Shown here: one piece after another, positions 42,239 to 51,110 of the stretch
Numbering within the stretch: the first letter of the stretch is position 1
How the letters are laid out: each line of letters begins with the position of its first letter
NCBI RefSeq assembly: GCF_963677195.1
Contig: NZ_OY781918.1
Location: 2,406,923 to 2,470,922, forward strand
Direction: 5' to 3'
Origin: an uncultured Marinifilum sp.
GTDB lineage: Bacteria > Bacteroidota > Bacteroidia > Bacteroidales > Marinifilaceae
DNA length: 64,000 nucleotides
Position numbers and translations under genes: made by a program
The notes under the pieces: model-generated
Told to the model about the DNA's origin: nothing
Seen by the model: only the letters and a program-made list of their open reading frames with translations
The model's database searches: none

Positions 42239-42928
42239 ATGAAAAATATAAAAGTAATAGGTTTTGATGCCGACGATACTCTATGGGTAAATGAACCTTA
42301 TTTTAGAGAAACTGAGAGAAAGTTTTGTGATTTATTACGAAACGGAATGAGTTTGGAAGAAGTTACAGAGGAATTATTGGCAATAGAAATTGGAAATATT
42401 CCGCTCTATGGTTATGGAACCAAGGCATTTACACTTTCGATGATAGAAACCAGTCTTAAAATTACAAATGGAAATGTATCTTCCGAAAAAATTAGTGCAA
42501 TACTCGATTTAGGAAAAGAGCAAATAAACAAACCCATCGAACTAATTGATGGTATTGTTGAGGCTCTGGAAAATTTGCAGGGAAAATACAAACTTGTAGT
42601 TGCAACAAAAGGCGATTTGCTTGATCAGGAAAGAAAACTAAAGAAGTCGGGTTTGCAAAAGTATTTTCATCATATCGAAGTAATGAGCGATAAGAAGGAA
42701 GAGGATTATAGAAAATTAATTGAGCATTTAGATATAAAGCCCGAAGAATTTTTAATGGTAGGGAATTCATTAAAATCGGATGTTCTGCCGGTTTTAAATC
42801 TTGGAGCCAAGGCTATTCATATTCCTTTCTATACTACTTGGGTGCATGAAATGGTTTCGGAACACGAAATTTTAAATGCTAATTTCCAAGAAATTGAACG
42901 TGTTAGCGAGCTTCAGGACTTATTGTAA
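42239..42928 (+). CDS. HAD-superfamily hydrolase (YjjG-like)
   Basis: A 229-residue phosphatase. Motif I VIGFDADDTLWVNEP is at residues 5-19, motif II is VVATKGD (with Thr and Lys), and motif III/IV is MVGNSLKSDVLPVLNLGAKAIHI. The DxDDTLW form and helical cap (about residues 20-95) resemble the pyrimidine 5'-nucleotidase/haloacid dehalogenase branch. Monocistronic; it converges with the cyclophilin gene. Confidence 0.85.
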   Translation: MKNIKVIGFDADDTLWVNEPYFRETERKFCDLLRNGMSLEEVTEELLAIEIGNIPLYGYGTKAFTLSMIETSLKITNGNVSSEKISAILDLGKEQINKPIELIDGIVEALENLQGKYKLVVATKGDLLDQERKLKKSGLQKYFHHIEVMSDKKEEDYRKLIEHLDIKPEEFLMVGNSLKSDVLPVLNLGAKAIHIPFYTTWVHEMVSEHEILNANFQEIERVSELQDLL

Positions 42929-42933
42929 TATGC

Positions 42934-43509
42934 TTATTTTCTTTTTATGGATAGGATAGGGATTGTTTGCTTAAGCATTTGCTTGTTGTCTTTCATATTC
43001 TGAATTTTTTTAACAATACTCATTCCCGAAACTACTTTTCCAAATGCTGCAAATCCTTGTTTATCTGGGTTTCTACTGCCATTATAATCTAACTCAGGTT
43101 GATCGCCAACACAAATAAAAAATTCTGTGCATGCTGATCCAGGCTCTAGCCTGGCCATAGAAATTACTCCGTTTTTATGCTGTATTCCGCTTATTTTGGT
43201 GTTTTCATGTTTAATTGTTGGCATTTTATCAACAAGCGAATCGTGAAATAAACCTCCTTGAATTACTTCAATTTTTATTTTATTGTTTGGCTGATTATCT
43301 GGGCGGACAACTCGGTAAAAGCAAGCATTTCTAAATATATTTTTATCTATATTGTTCAAAAAATGTGTTGCCGTAATAGGAGCTTTATCCACATAAATTT
43401 CTAGTTCGATATTCCCCATAGGTGTTTTTATTTCAACTTTAGGGTTTTGAGATTTTACATTGCAACAAAAAAGAGAAAGAGATACAATAAGCAGGTAGAG
43501 TTTTTTCAT
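42934..43509 (-). CDS. Cyclophilin-type peptidyl-prolyl cis-trans isomerase
   Basis: A 191-residue exported isomerase with a signal peptide whose Cys-Cys (LFCCN) near residue 16 suggests a lipoprotein anchor. The cyclophilin core is visible: IELEIYVDKAPITATHFL, FYRVVRP (active-site Arg), GVISMARLEPGSACTEFFICV and GFAAFGKVVSGMSIV. It catalyses proline isomerisation during folding of secreted proteins. It is 13 bases from the DUF58 gene and is probably the last gene of that operon. Confidence 0.9.
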   Translation of the reverse strand: MKKLYLLIVSLSLFCCNVKSQNPKVEIKTPMGNIELEIYVDKAPITATHFLNNIDKNIFRNACFYRVVRPDNQPNNKIKIEVIQGGLFHDSLVDKMPTIKHENTKISGIQHKNGVISMARLEPGSACTEFFICVGDQPELDYNGSRNPDKQGFAAFGKVVSGMSIVKKIQNMKDNKQMLKQTIPILSIKRK

Positions 43510-43521
43510 TGGTATTTATTT

Positions 43522-44853
43522 TTAAATTAAGCCTCTCGATTTTAGTTCCAAATATTTATTTAAAGCATAGGTAGTTAGGTTTTTAGGGTCGCTTAGGATA
43601 GCATGTATACCATATTTTTCCAGTTCTTTTACAATTAGTTTTTTATCGTAAATAAATTTTTCAGCAATGGTTTTGGTGTAGATATCTTCAATACTATTTG
43701 CACTTTGTTTGCTTAATTCCAATATTTCGCTATTATTAAAAAACACAACAACCAGTAAGTGATTCTTGGCCAAAGCTTGTAAGTACGGAAGTTGGCGTTT
43801 CATGGAATCCAAACTCTCAAAATTGGTATATAGCATAAGTAAGCTGCGGCCGCGCACAAAGTGTTTTACCGAAGAATATAAAAGTTCGAAATTTGGCTCG
43901 GGATAATCAGTTTTCTGATTATAGAGCAATTCCATTATTTTTTTTACCTGAGTTCTTCTTCCGCCAGCAGGAAGGTGAGTGTGAACATTTTTTCCGAAGC
44001 ATAATAATCCTGCTTTGTCGTGTTTTAGAATAGCAGTATTAGATATAACAAGGCTTGTATTAATTGCATAATCCAGCAAGCTAAGTCCATAAAATGGCAT
44101 TTTCATTGAACGACCACAATCAATAATAGAATAAATTGGCTGGGCTTTTTCGTCTTGATATTGGTTTACCATAAGCTGAGACTTTCGTGCTGTAGCTTTC
44201 CAGTTTATGGTTCTATAATCGTCTCCTTTTACATATTCTCTAATTTGATCGAATTCCATTTGATGTCCGATGCGACGTATTTTTTTGACTCCAAACTCTG
44301 TAAGTCTGTTTGAAGTTGCCATTATTTCATACATATGCATTTGCATAAATGAAGGGTAACAAGGAAGCATTTTATGTGCACTAATTTTGTATCTGCGCTT
44401 AATAATTTTTATAAACGAACTAGCATAAACATTAATGTTTCCAAAATGATATTCTCCTCGCTCAACCGGTCTTACATTATAATTAATTCTATTCTGTTTG
44501 CCTGATTTAAGCAAAAATTTATAATTAAAATCTCTTTTCTGAAATTGTATAGGAATATCGTCAATTAATTCAACGTAAACATTAAAATTGTAAGTGTTTT
44601 GAATGTTTATGCTTATTGGATTTTGATCACCATTGGATAATTTTTCCGGACAAATTCGATCGGCCTCAAGTCCGTTTTTTACCCGATAGAGTAAAGCAAT
44701 ATCCAAGCCAATTGTAATTATAAAAAGCAGAGTTGCCAACCGTGCGATAGCATAAAGAATCGGATAAAAAAATCCAAGAACCGAACATACTGCTATTGCG
44801 CTAATAATCCAGTAGAAAAATGGCTGTAGATATAGAGATTTGAAAAATTTCAT
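43522..44853 (-). CDS. DUF58 domain protein
   Basis: A 443-residue protein with two N-terminal transmembrane helices (about residues 15-52). The DUF58 core lies about residues 190-290: FDQIREYVKGDDYRTINWKA (the family signature), followed by a VWA-like fold with SIIDCGRSM. DUF58 proteins are regularly encoded beside MoxR ATPases and are thought to receive their chaperone-like activity. The gene is 27 bases downstream of the moxR-like gene in the same operon. Confidence 0.87.
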   Translation of the reverse strand: MKFFKSLYLQPFFYWIISAIAVCSVLGFFYPILYAIARLATLLFIITIGLDIALLYRVKNGLEADRICPEKLSNGDQNPISINIQNTYNFNVYVELIDDIPIQFQKRDFNYKFLLKSGKQNRINYNVRPVERGEYHFGNINVYASSFIKIIKRRYKISAHKMLPCYPSFMQMHMYEIMATSNRLTEFGVKKIRRIGHQMEFDQIREYVKGDDYRTINWKATARKSQLMVNQYQDEKAQPIYSIIDCGRSMKMPFYGLSLLDYAINTSLVISNTAILKHDKAGLLCFGKNVHTHLPAGGRRTQVKKIMELLYNQKTDYPEPNFELLYSSVKHFVRGRSLLMLYTNFESLDSMKRQLPYLQALAKNHLLVVVFFNNSEILELSKQSANSIEDIYTKTIAEKFIYDKKLIVKELEKYGIHAILSDPKNLTTYALNKYLELKSRGLI

Positions 44854-44879
44854 TCGCTATTTTGTTTCTAATGAATTGC

Positions 44880-45860
44880 TTATCGAGGAATTTCGATTCC
44901 TTCAAGAACCTGATTGATGATTTCTTTAGCTAAAATGCCTTCCATTTCTTTTTCAGGCGTAAGAATTATTCGATGATGAAGAACTGGAGCAACTACCTTT
45001 TTAATATCATCGGGAGTAACAAAATCTCGACCATTAATGGCTGCAAATGCTTTTGCCGCAGTCATAACAGCAACCGATGCACGAGGAGAAGCTCCTAAAA
45101 TAATTCCAGTATTTTTTCTGGTATTTTGTACTATTTGTACAATGTATCTTTTTAAATTTTCATCGATGTGAATAGATTGAACAAGTTTTTGCATTTCTTT
45201 AATCTGTTCGGCATTAATAACTTCCGATATTTCATCGATTTCAGAATTCCCTTTTCGTTCGTGTTTGGTATTTAGAATTTTTAATTCTTCATCTTCGTTC
45301 GGATAATCAAACTCAATTTTCATTAAGAATCTATCAAGTTGAGCTTCTGGTAATCGGTAGGTTCCTTCTTGTTCTATAGGATTTTGAGTTGCTAAAACCC
45401 AAAAAGGCTCATCCATTTTATAAGTGCTACCATCTATACTAACCTGATATTCTTCCATCACTTCGAAAAGTGCAGCTTGCGTTTTTGCAGGAGCTCTGTT
45501 AATTTCATCAATAAGAACGATATTAGAAAAAATAGGTCCTTTGTTAAAATCGAATTTCGACTTAGCATTATTAAAAATTGTTGTTCCCAACACATCAGAG
45601 GGCATTAAATCAGGAGTAAACTGAATTCTTGAAAAATCAGAACTAATTGTTTTTGCAAGTAATTTCGCCGATAAAGTTTTAGCTATTCCGGGAACTCCTT
45701 CTATTAATACATGTCCTTTGGCAAATAGGCCAACCAGTAATAAATCAATATTTTGTTCCTGTCCGATTATTACTTTTTGTATTTCCAGTTTTATTTGACT
45801 GATTAATTGATTCAATTCATTTAAATCAATTCTATTTTCGAAATGTTTTTGACTTTCCAT
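44880..45860 (-). CDS. MoxR family AAA+ ATPase
   Basis: A 326-residue AAA+ protein. Walker A GVPGIAKT (about residues 55-62), Walker B VLIDEINRAPAKTQ and sensor-1 LATQNPIEQEGTYRLPEAQLD (in parts) are typical of MoxR ATPases, which help metal or subunit insertion into partner complexes, often with a von Willebrand factor A/DUF58 partner. It is central in the seven-gene operon, following DUF4350. Confidence 0.93.
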   Translation of the reverse strand: MESQKHFENRIDLNELNQLISQIKLEIQKVIIGQEQNIDLLLVGLFAKGHVLIEGVPGIAKTLSAKLLAKTISSDFSRIQFTPDLMPSDVLGTTIFNNAKSKFDFNKGPIFSNIVLIDEINRAPAKTQAALFEVMEEYQVSIDGSTYKMDEPFWVLATQNPIEQEGTYRLPEAQLDRFLMKIEFDYPNEDEELKILNTKHERKGNSEIDEISEVINAEQIKEMQKLVQSIHIDENLKRYIVQIVQNTRKNTGIILGASPRASVAVMTAAKAFAAINGRDFVTPDDIKKVVAPVLHHRIILTPEKEMEGILAKEIINQVLEGIEIPR

Positions 45861-45882
45861 ATTTGGATTTTATCTTGTGTTT

Positions 45883-47070
45883 TTATTTACAATTGTTGTA
45901 GATATATTCTATTTTAGAATGAAAATCTTCTAAATCTTCCTGCAATAAAGTATCTTGTTTTTCAATCAACTTAGCCTGATTGAATAATATTTTAAGAGTT
46001 TTTAAAGCAATACCCGAGCGTTTGCTCAGCTCATTAAAATTATCTTCCTTAAAATTGGTGTGATATTTACTTCGTATAAACTCTTTAAAATATTTGAATT
46101 TTTTTTCTGCTATATCTTTGTGATTTTTTCTTGTGTAGTATAGTCTTCCCAATGTTTGTATAAAATCTAAGGAAGAGTTACGCAATGGTTTAATTTCGGG
46201 AATAATTTGTTGTTGCCTTTTACCTTGAAAAATTAAGAGGAATAGTAAACAAAATAAAAGTAGATAATAAGCCAAGCGTAAGGGCGGTTTTGTCATAAGA
46301 TAGCTTAGTGGAGAGCTTGATATGAAGAGAGTTATGGGTTTGTAATATTCATCCCAAATTATTGGTAAATTGGGTAAATAATTAAAAACACCTGTTACAT
46401 ACTCTGAATTATTACCCGATAAAATATTGTAGTTGGTAAATGCTAATGGCTGGCAACTAATTGTTATGTTTCCTTTTCCAATTTTTTTCTGTATCAATTG
46501 AACCATGTTATTTTCATCGACTCCTAGTACAGTAAGACTATCTTTATTAAATTTTATGATAGAATTAGAATCAAACGCTTTCTCGTATTTATACGTTTTA
46601 TTATTAGTAATATTAGGATTTGTAAAATGTTGTTCTTTAGTTTTTTGACTAAGGTTTTCGAATGTAATATTGTTATCTATTTTTAAATTTAAAGTATCTT
46701 GTAAATCCTTACTAATACTCGAAGCAGCAATAAATATCTGATTGCCTTTTTCTACCAGATTAATTAAGCGGGAAACATCCCACTTTTTCATTTCTAAATG
46801 GTTGGTAATATATATGTAGTTTTTTAAGCTTAACGAGTCTTCATTGTCTGGATAATTAAAAACAGGAAGTGTTCTAATTTCAATATCCTGACCGGGAAAA
46901 AATTCAGTTTCTACCAAATCCATCATTAAGAACGATCCATAAGGTCTTTTATCATGAGAATTAAAGTTTGGTGTCCAGTCAATTGGAGTAGGAGTTAATA
47001 ATTCGACTAAAATTAGTAGAATCAAAACTCCTATAAAAGGATATAAGGATTTAGGAATAACTAATTTCAT
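45883..47070 (-). CDS. DUF4350 domain membrane protein
   Basis: A 395-residue protein with an N-terminal transmembrane helix (about residues 8-24), a soluble domain resembling the GATase-like DUF4350 fold (RPYGSFLMMDLVETEFFPGQ; GNQIFIAASSI; KGNITISCQPLAFTNYNIL) and a second helix near residues 262-282 (LAYYLLLFCLLFLLIFQG), then a helical C-terminal tail. DUF4350 genes regularly occur beside MoxR/DUF58/DUF4129 genes. It is six bases downstream of the DUF4129-like gene. Function unknown. Confidence 0.8.
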   Translation of the reverse strand: MKLVIPKSLYPFIGVLILLILVELLTPTPIDWTPNFNSHDKRPYGSFLMMDLVETEFFPGQDIEIRTLPVFNYPDNEDSLSLKNYIYITNHLEMKKWDVSRLINLVEKGNQIFIAASSISKDLQDTLNLKIDNNITFENLSQKTKEQHFTNPNITNNKTYKYEKAFDSNSIIKFNKDSLTVLGVDENNMVQLIQKKIGKGNITISCQPLAFTNYNILSGNNSEYVTGVFNYLPNLPIIWDEYYKPITLFISSSPLSYLMTKPPLRLAYYLLLFCLLFLLIFQGKRQQQIIPEIKPLRNSSLDFIQTLGRLYYTRKNHKDIAEKKFKYFKEFIRSKYHTNFKEDNFNELSKRSGIALKTLKILFNQAKLIEKQDTLLQEDLEDFHSKIEYIYNNCK

Positions 47071-47075
47071 TTTAA

Positions 47076-47810
47076 CTATTTAGAGTCTTTGTGAAACATT
47101 GAATTAAAGCGATTAAAATCGTCACCAATAATTTTATAATCTTCCTGAGCAATAGGGAAATTGCCATACCAAACTGCTTCGTATAATTTACTGAGATTTG
47201 TAAACTCCGATTTTATTGCTTGGTTGTTAATTTCGAGAATGTAATCGCTATTTGTTTTTTCCGATTTCCAATGAATAAAATTCAGCGTACTTAATTTTTT
47301 TAAGCTTGCTAAAAATTGGTAACGTACAGCCAATCTAAATTCTTTATTTTGTATTGCTTTGTTAATTTCTTCTTCCCACTTAATTGTATTTGGATCAATA
47401 TTATCAGTAAATTTAAGTGGAATAATTTTCTGATTAGGCCTGAATAACCCACTTGAATTACTTTTGGCTATTATTACAATTAGAAATATAATTAAGCCCC
47501 CAATTAATATATATCTTAAATACCAAATTACCCCTAAGCTTTTCGATATAAACGAAATCCATTTCTTAATCATTATCAATATTCTCTCAAAAATATTTTG
47601 TGATTCTGGTTCCGATAGATCATAATTAAATTCTTTTAGATGTCGATAGCTTTCAATTTTTTCTTTAGGATTATCTTTTTTATAAATAGTAAGTTGCCCA
47701 TTATCATAAATTAAACTATCCTTTTGTATTTGATTTGGAATAGCAAAAAGTGTGGTTCCCGAAAAAATCAGGAACCAAATATTCAAAAATATTTTTAAAA
47801 ATTTATTCAT
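47076..47810 (-). CDS. DUF4129-like membrane protein
   Basis: A 244-residue protein with a signal peptide (about residues 1-23), a transmembrane helix (about 98-118, LRYILIGGLIIFLIVIIA) and a C-terminal helical domain starting near residue 140 (WEEEINKAIQNKEFRLAVRY, typical of DUF4129). It overlaps the start of the upstream gene's stop region by eight bases (47803-47810). Likely part of the MoxR-linked membrane complex. Confidence 0.75.
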   Translation of the reverse strand: MNKFLKIFLNIWFLIFSGTTLFAIPNQIQKDSLIYDNGQLTIYKKDNPKEKIESYRHLKEFNYDLSEPESQNIFERILIMIKKWISFISKSLGVIWYLRYILIGGLIIFLIVIIAKSNSSGLFRPNQKIIPLKFTDNIDPNTIKWEEEINKAIQNKEFRLAVRYQFLASLKKLSTLNFIHWKSEKTNSDYILEINNQAIKSEFTNLSKLYEAVWYGNFPIAQEDYKIIGDDFNRFNSMFHKDSK

Positions 47811-48660
47811 CGCTACCTACTGTTTCCAGATCTTTTAATAAGGAAGGATTTTGTTTTTGTTCAATTAAGCTAAAGTATTGCATTGCAATAGCAGTAATTG
47901 GAAGCATTTGTACAAATGCAGATCCTGCTGCCTGAATAATAGAAAATAAAATGCTTAAAGCCTTGCTCGGTGTAATTGGATCGCCACTACCAACAAATAC
48001 TGCCAATACTACCTGATAAATTGTAGTAGGTAATTGTGTAACAAAATTTAAAGAATAACCAATAATACTAATAACAAATAAAAAAGCGAAGGTATTCCAC
48101 CAATTATTTTTAATGAGTTTAAAGCAGTTACTTGTTGCGGCGCCAACAGTCTCGTTTTCAAATATTACAATTGGAATTACTAAACTTACACAAATGGCAA
48201 TATATATTCCAGGAATTACAAGAAGAATAAAACCAAATCCCGAAATAAGGCCAGTAACGAATAAAGCGGCAATAATTTGTGGTATATCTTTCAGCATTTG
48301 TTTCCATACTTCGCTTAACTCATAATTATTAGCTCCTTTTTCTTTATTAAGTTTTATATAGTTCATAACAAACGACACGGCAAAAGAATAGGCTATAAAC
48401 ATTAAAAAGTAGCTAATAAGTGTCGATATTATTACAAAGCTGGAACCATCTGTAAATAAACTAGTTCCTGTGCTTATGGAATTTACCGATTGGTATTGTA
48501 CCAAGCCCATTGCAATTCCTTGTATTAAACTAATTGGTAGGACATAATAAAGAAGACCTTTTGCTAAATTTTTAAAGTTTTGTTTAAGAAATAGAAAAGT
48601 ATCACTGAAAAGTAGTCCAAAGTCGCGAACTTTTTCAAATTTAAAGTTGTTTGTATTCAT
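47803..48660 (-). CDS. Multi-pass membrane protein of the MoxR cluster
   Basis: A 285-residue protein with six to seven transmembrane helices (approximately residues 34-55, 71-100, 130-155, 155-180, 195-220, 245-272). It resembles the DUF975/glycerophosphoryl-diester-phosphodiesterase membrane-domain group, often found in this context. Its stop codon overlaps the DUF4129-like gene by eight bases. Function unknown. Confidence 0.7.
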   Translation of the reverse strand: MNTNNFKFEKVRDFGLLFSDTFLFLKQNFKNLAKGLLYYVLPISLIQGIAMGLVQYQSVNSISTGTSLFTDGSSFVIISTLISYFLMFIAYSFAVSFVMNYIKLNKEKGANNYELSEVWKQMLKDIPQIIAALFVTGLISGFGFILLVIPGIYIAICVSLVIPIVIFENETVGAATSNCFKLIKNNWWNTFAFLFVISIIGYSLNFVTQLPTTIYQVVLAVFVGSGDPITPSKALSILFSIIQAAGSAFVQMLPITAIAMQYFSLIEQKQNPSLLKDLETVGSDE

Positions 48661-48684
48661 TTTTAATATTTAGATAGTTATTAA

Positions 48685-49644
48685 TTATTTGCTTCTTTTA
48701 TTGTATACTTTAACAGGATTAATTACGAAGTACCAAATTATAAATGTAAAAGAGCTGAGTATAATTAGCCAACTTAAAGCAATTGGCATTTCGGTATGTC
48801 GGGTAACAAAACCCTCGAGAAAGCCCGCTACAATAAAAATGGGAAAAATACCTGCGATTACCTTTATACCTTTTCGTACTCCATTTTGTAGGGAGGCTTT
48901 TCGCGATAAGGTTCCTGTAAAAATAAGGCTGTTACCCAGCGTAATTCCTGCAGCTCCGGCTATTATAATTACCGATATTTCTAAAGCGCCATGAATCCAT
49001 ATTACTCGTGTTGTTTCCCAAAATAAATCGTGTTGTACAAAAAAGTAAGTAAAGCTGCCTAACATTACACCGTTCGAAAAAAGAACATAACCTGTACCAA
49101 AAGCTGTAAATATCCCTAATACAAATGCTAAAAAGGAAACTTTAATATTGTTTATTGTAATCCCTAAAAACATTTCGGTAGAAGCTTGTTGTTTGTAAAC
49201 AGCCATAGGATCGTTTTTACGAATATTATCGATCGTCATATTCACATAATTGTCGCCTAAAATACTACGCACAAATGATTGATCTCCTTTTGATGATATG
49301 ATGCCTATTAAAACAGAAACCATGAAAATTAAAAAGGCATAAAGTAGTTGTTTTCTTATGTCGTAAAGAGTAAGTGGCAGATCTGTTTTCCAAAAATTCT
49401 TAAATGCACCTTTTTTTACCTTCTTATTTTTATAGATTTGCTGATGCACTTGCATGCTTAATTGATTAAGGTATACAGTGGTAGATGACTCGGGGTAAAA
49501 TGTTCTTGAATACGATAAATCATCGGTAAGTTGAATATATAAATTTGCAATGGTATCAGGATTATTTTCGGAAGTTTTATTTAAAAGGCTTTCAAATTTT
49601 TCCCATTTGTGTTTATTGCGATTGAGGAATACAATTTCTTTCAT
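48685..49644 (-). CDS. SpoIIM-like membrane protein
   Basis: A 319-residue membrane protein of the stage II sporulation protein M family (DUF95). A soluble N-terminal part (residues about 1-100) leads to five or six transmembrane helices (about 105-310) with conserved SFTYFFVQHDL, IWIHGALEISVII and GAAGITLGNSLIF. Non-sporulating bacteria use members of this family in the MoxR/RDD cluster; sporulation is not implied. It is the first gene of the operon, divergent from the RDD gene. Confidence 0.85.
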   Translation of the reverse strand: MKEIVFLNRNKHKWEKFESLLNKTSENNPDTIANLYIQLTDDLSYSRTFYPESSTTVYLNQLSMQVHQQIYKNKKVKKGAFKNFWKTDLPLTLYDIRKQLLYAFLIFMVSVLIGIISSKGDQSFVRSILGDNYVNMTIDNIRKNDPMAVYKQQASTEMFLGITINNIKVSFLAFVLGIFTAFGTGYVLFSNGVMLGSFTYFFVQHDLFWETTRVIWIHGALEISVIIIAGAAGITLGNSLIFTGTLSRKASLQNGVRKGIKVIAGIFPIFIVAGFLEGFVTRHTEMPIALSWLIILSSFTFIIWYFVINPVKVYNKRSK

Positions 49645-49851
49645 ATAAATTAAGCCAGCAGTCTTTATTATAATGTTAAAGTTATCTTTAATTATGAAAT
49701 AAACAAATCACTTTTACTGTTAATACAATCTCTGCGTTTTAATAGTCAGAATAACAGTATTATGAATGTTGTTATATTATTTATCAAACCTGAATATTTT
49801 TATCTTTAATTTATGATAGGTATATTCGTTAGCTCTAAATTTATTATACTT

Positions 49852-50565
49852 ATGTCGAAAATAAATATTGAAACCAGCCAAAATGTACAATTAAACTTTC
49901 CTGTAGCAAGTGTTGGAGAACGAATGGTTGCTTATCTTCTTGATATGGTATTTATTGGAGTGTGTTTTATGTTTTGTGGTTTATTGTTTGCAGCACTAGG
50001 AGAGGAGTATGTCTTGGTTTTTGTTTTAATGATACCTTTTCTTTTTTATTCCTTATTGTTCGAATTGTTTATGGGAGGACAAACTCCAGGTAAGAAAATA
50101 ATGAAAATTAAAGTTTATAAAATAGATGGCGATTCCGCAGATTTTATTAGTTACCTTATAAGGTGGATGTTTAGATTGGTGGATATTAGTTTAACCAATG
50201 GACTTGCTGCAATTCTTACCATTGTAATAGGAGAGAAAGGCCAACGAGTTGGTGATATTCTTGCAAAAACTACTGTTGTAAAAATAAATGGTAAAGTTAG
50301 TCTGAACAATACCATTTTAACTGATATTCCCGATGATTACAAATTAATTTTTCCTGAAGCAAAAAAATTAAAGGATAAAGATCTGGAGCTTTTCAAGCAG
50401 GTTATTAATCAGTTAAACTCTATGAACGATTATGTAGAAAAACTCACTTTTGGTTTAAAAGCAAGAAAGAGAGTATCCGATCAGTTGGGCATAAATACGG
50501 AAATGCCTCCCGAGCAGTTTTTCCAAACATTAATTAAAGACTACAATTATATTCATAAAAATTAG
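49852..50565 (+). CDS. RDD family membrane protein
   Basis: A protein of about 237 residues; an upstream ATG at 49813 is in frame but adds an unlikely hydrophobic stretch, whereas the ATG at 49852 (MSKINIETSQNV) gives a natural soluble start. The RDD domain (about residues 17-130) has GERMVAYLLDMVF, GGQTPGKKIMKIKV and WMFRLVDISL with three transmembrane helices. The C-terminal 100 residues are soluble and helical. It is divergent from the SpoIIM-like gene, an arrangement common in this cluster. Confidence 0.85.
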   Translation: MSKINIETSQNVQLNFPVASVGERMVAYLLDMVFIGVCFMFCGLLFAALGEEYVLVFVLMIPFLFYSLLFELFMGGQTPGKKIMKIKVYKIDGDSADFISYLIRWMFRLVDISLTNGLAAILTIVIGEKGQRVGDILAKTTVVKINGKVSLNNTILTDIPDDYKLIFPEAKKLKDKDLELFKQVINQLNSMNDYVEKLTFGLKARKRVSDQLGINTEMPPEQFFQTLIKDYNYIHKN

Positions 50566-50681
50566 GAGTTACAGATATATCGGCAAAAAAATAATTTTGT
50601 CGATTTTTTTTGCGTCTATTTCTTAAAGTCTACGTCTACCTATTTGAAAGTAGAAATTTAATAATTTAAGAAAAATAAGCT

Positions 50682-50936
50682 ATGAATAACCAATGTTGTG
50701 GATCGCAATTATATCACACCGGAATTTGTTGTAACGACGATAGTGTAAATGTTGAATTGGTAAATCAAGTGTTTGAAGCTCCAGAAGAAAAAGCTCTTAA
50801 AGATTGTGCCTGTAAAGGATTAGGACCGTGCCAGTGTCCACCAGAAGAAAAACAATCGGAGAAGATTTCAAAGCAATTTACAGATCTAAAATATGCTGGT
50901 AATGCATGTAGTTGCGGAGGAAATTGTAACTGCTAA
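50682..50936 (+). CDS. Cysteine-rich mini-protein, metallothionein-like
   Basis: An 84-residue protein with twelve cysteines in four groups: QCCG and GICCND at the N-terminus, then DCACKGLGPCQCPP in the middle and ACSCGGNCNC at the very end. It has no signal peptide or transmembrane segment. The CxC and CC spacing suggests metal or disulfide binding, as in metallothioneins or copper-storage-like proteins; no family is recognised. It stands 174 bases before a SigZ-type sigma factor whose C-terminus is also cysteine-rich. Three GTCTA repeats (50614, 50628, 50634), two of them as CGTCTA, lie in its promoter region. Confidence 0.7.
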   Translation: MNNQCCGSQLYHTGICCNDDSVNVELVNQVFEAPEEKALKDCACKGLGPCQCPPEEKQSEKISKQFTDLKYAGNACSCGGNCNC

Positions 50937-50992
50937 TTGTATTTAAGACCTATTCTCGCTTTAATGGGAATAATGAACTAATTATTTTTATG

Positions 50993-51039
50993 AACCATTT
51001 TTGTTAATTCTATTTTAGAAATAGCAAAGATGGTTTTTT
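50993..51039 (+). terminator. Intrinsic terminator of the cysteine-rich gene
   Basis: Arms AACCATTTTTG / CAAAGATGGTT with an inner hairpin (CTATTT-tag-AAATAG) are followed by a T-run. It separates the cysteine-rich gene from the sigma factor transcript. Confidence 0.75.
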
Positions 51040-51075
51040 ATTTAGAACGAATTCAAATAATTAAACTGCTTTTTG

Positions 51076-51083
51076 TATTTTTG
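51076..51083 (+). promoter_or_regulatory. -7 promoter box of the sigma factor gene
   Basis: TATTTTTG is an exact TAnnTTTG match, giving a start near 51087 and a leader of about 24 bases. No -33 TTTG is obvious. Confidence 0.5.
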
Positions 51084-51110
51084 TTTTGTTCTAAAATTAA
51101 AAATGAATAA

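Noticed and set aside
48685..49644. SpoIIM-like gene as evidence for sporulation
   Set aside because: The family is widespread in non-sporulating Bacteroidota within MoxR/RDD clusters.
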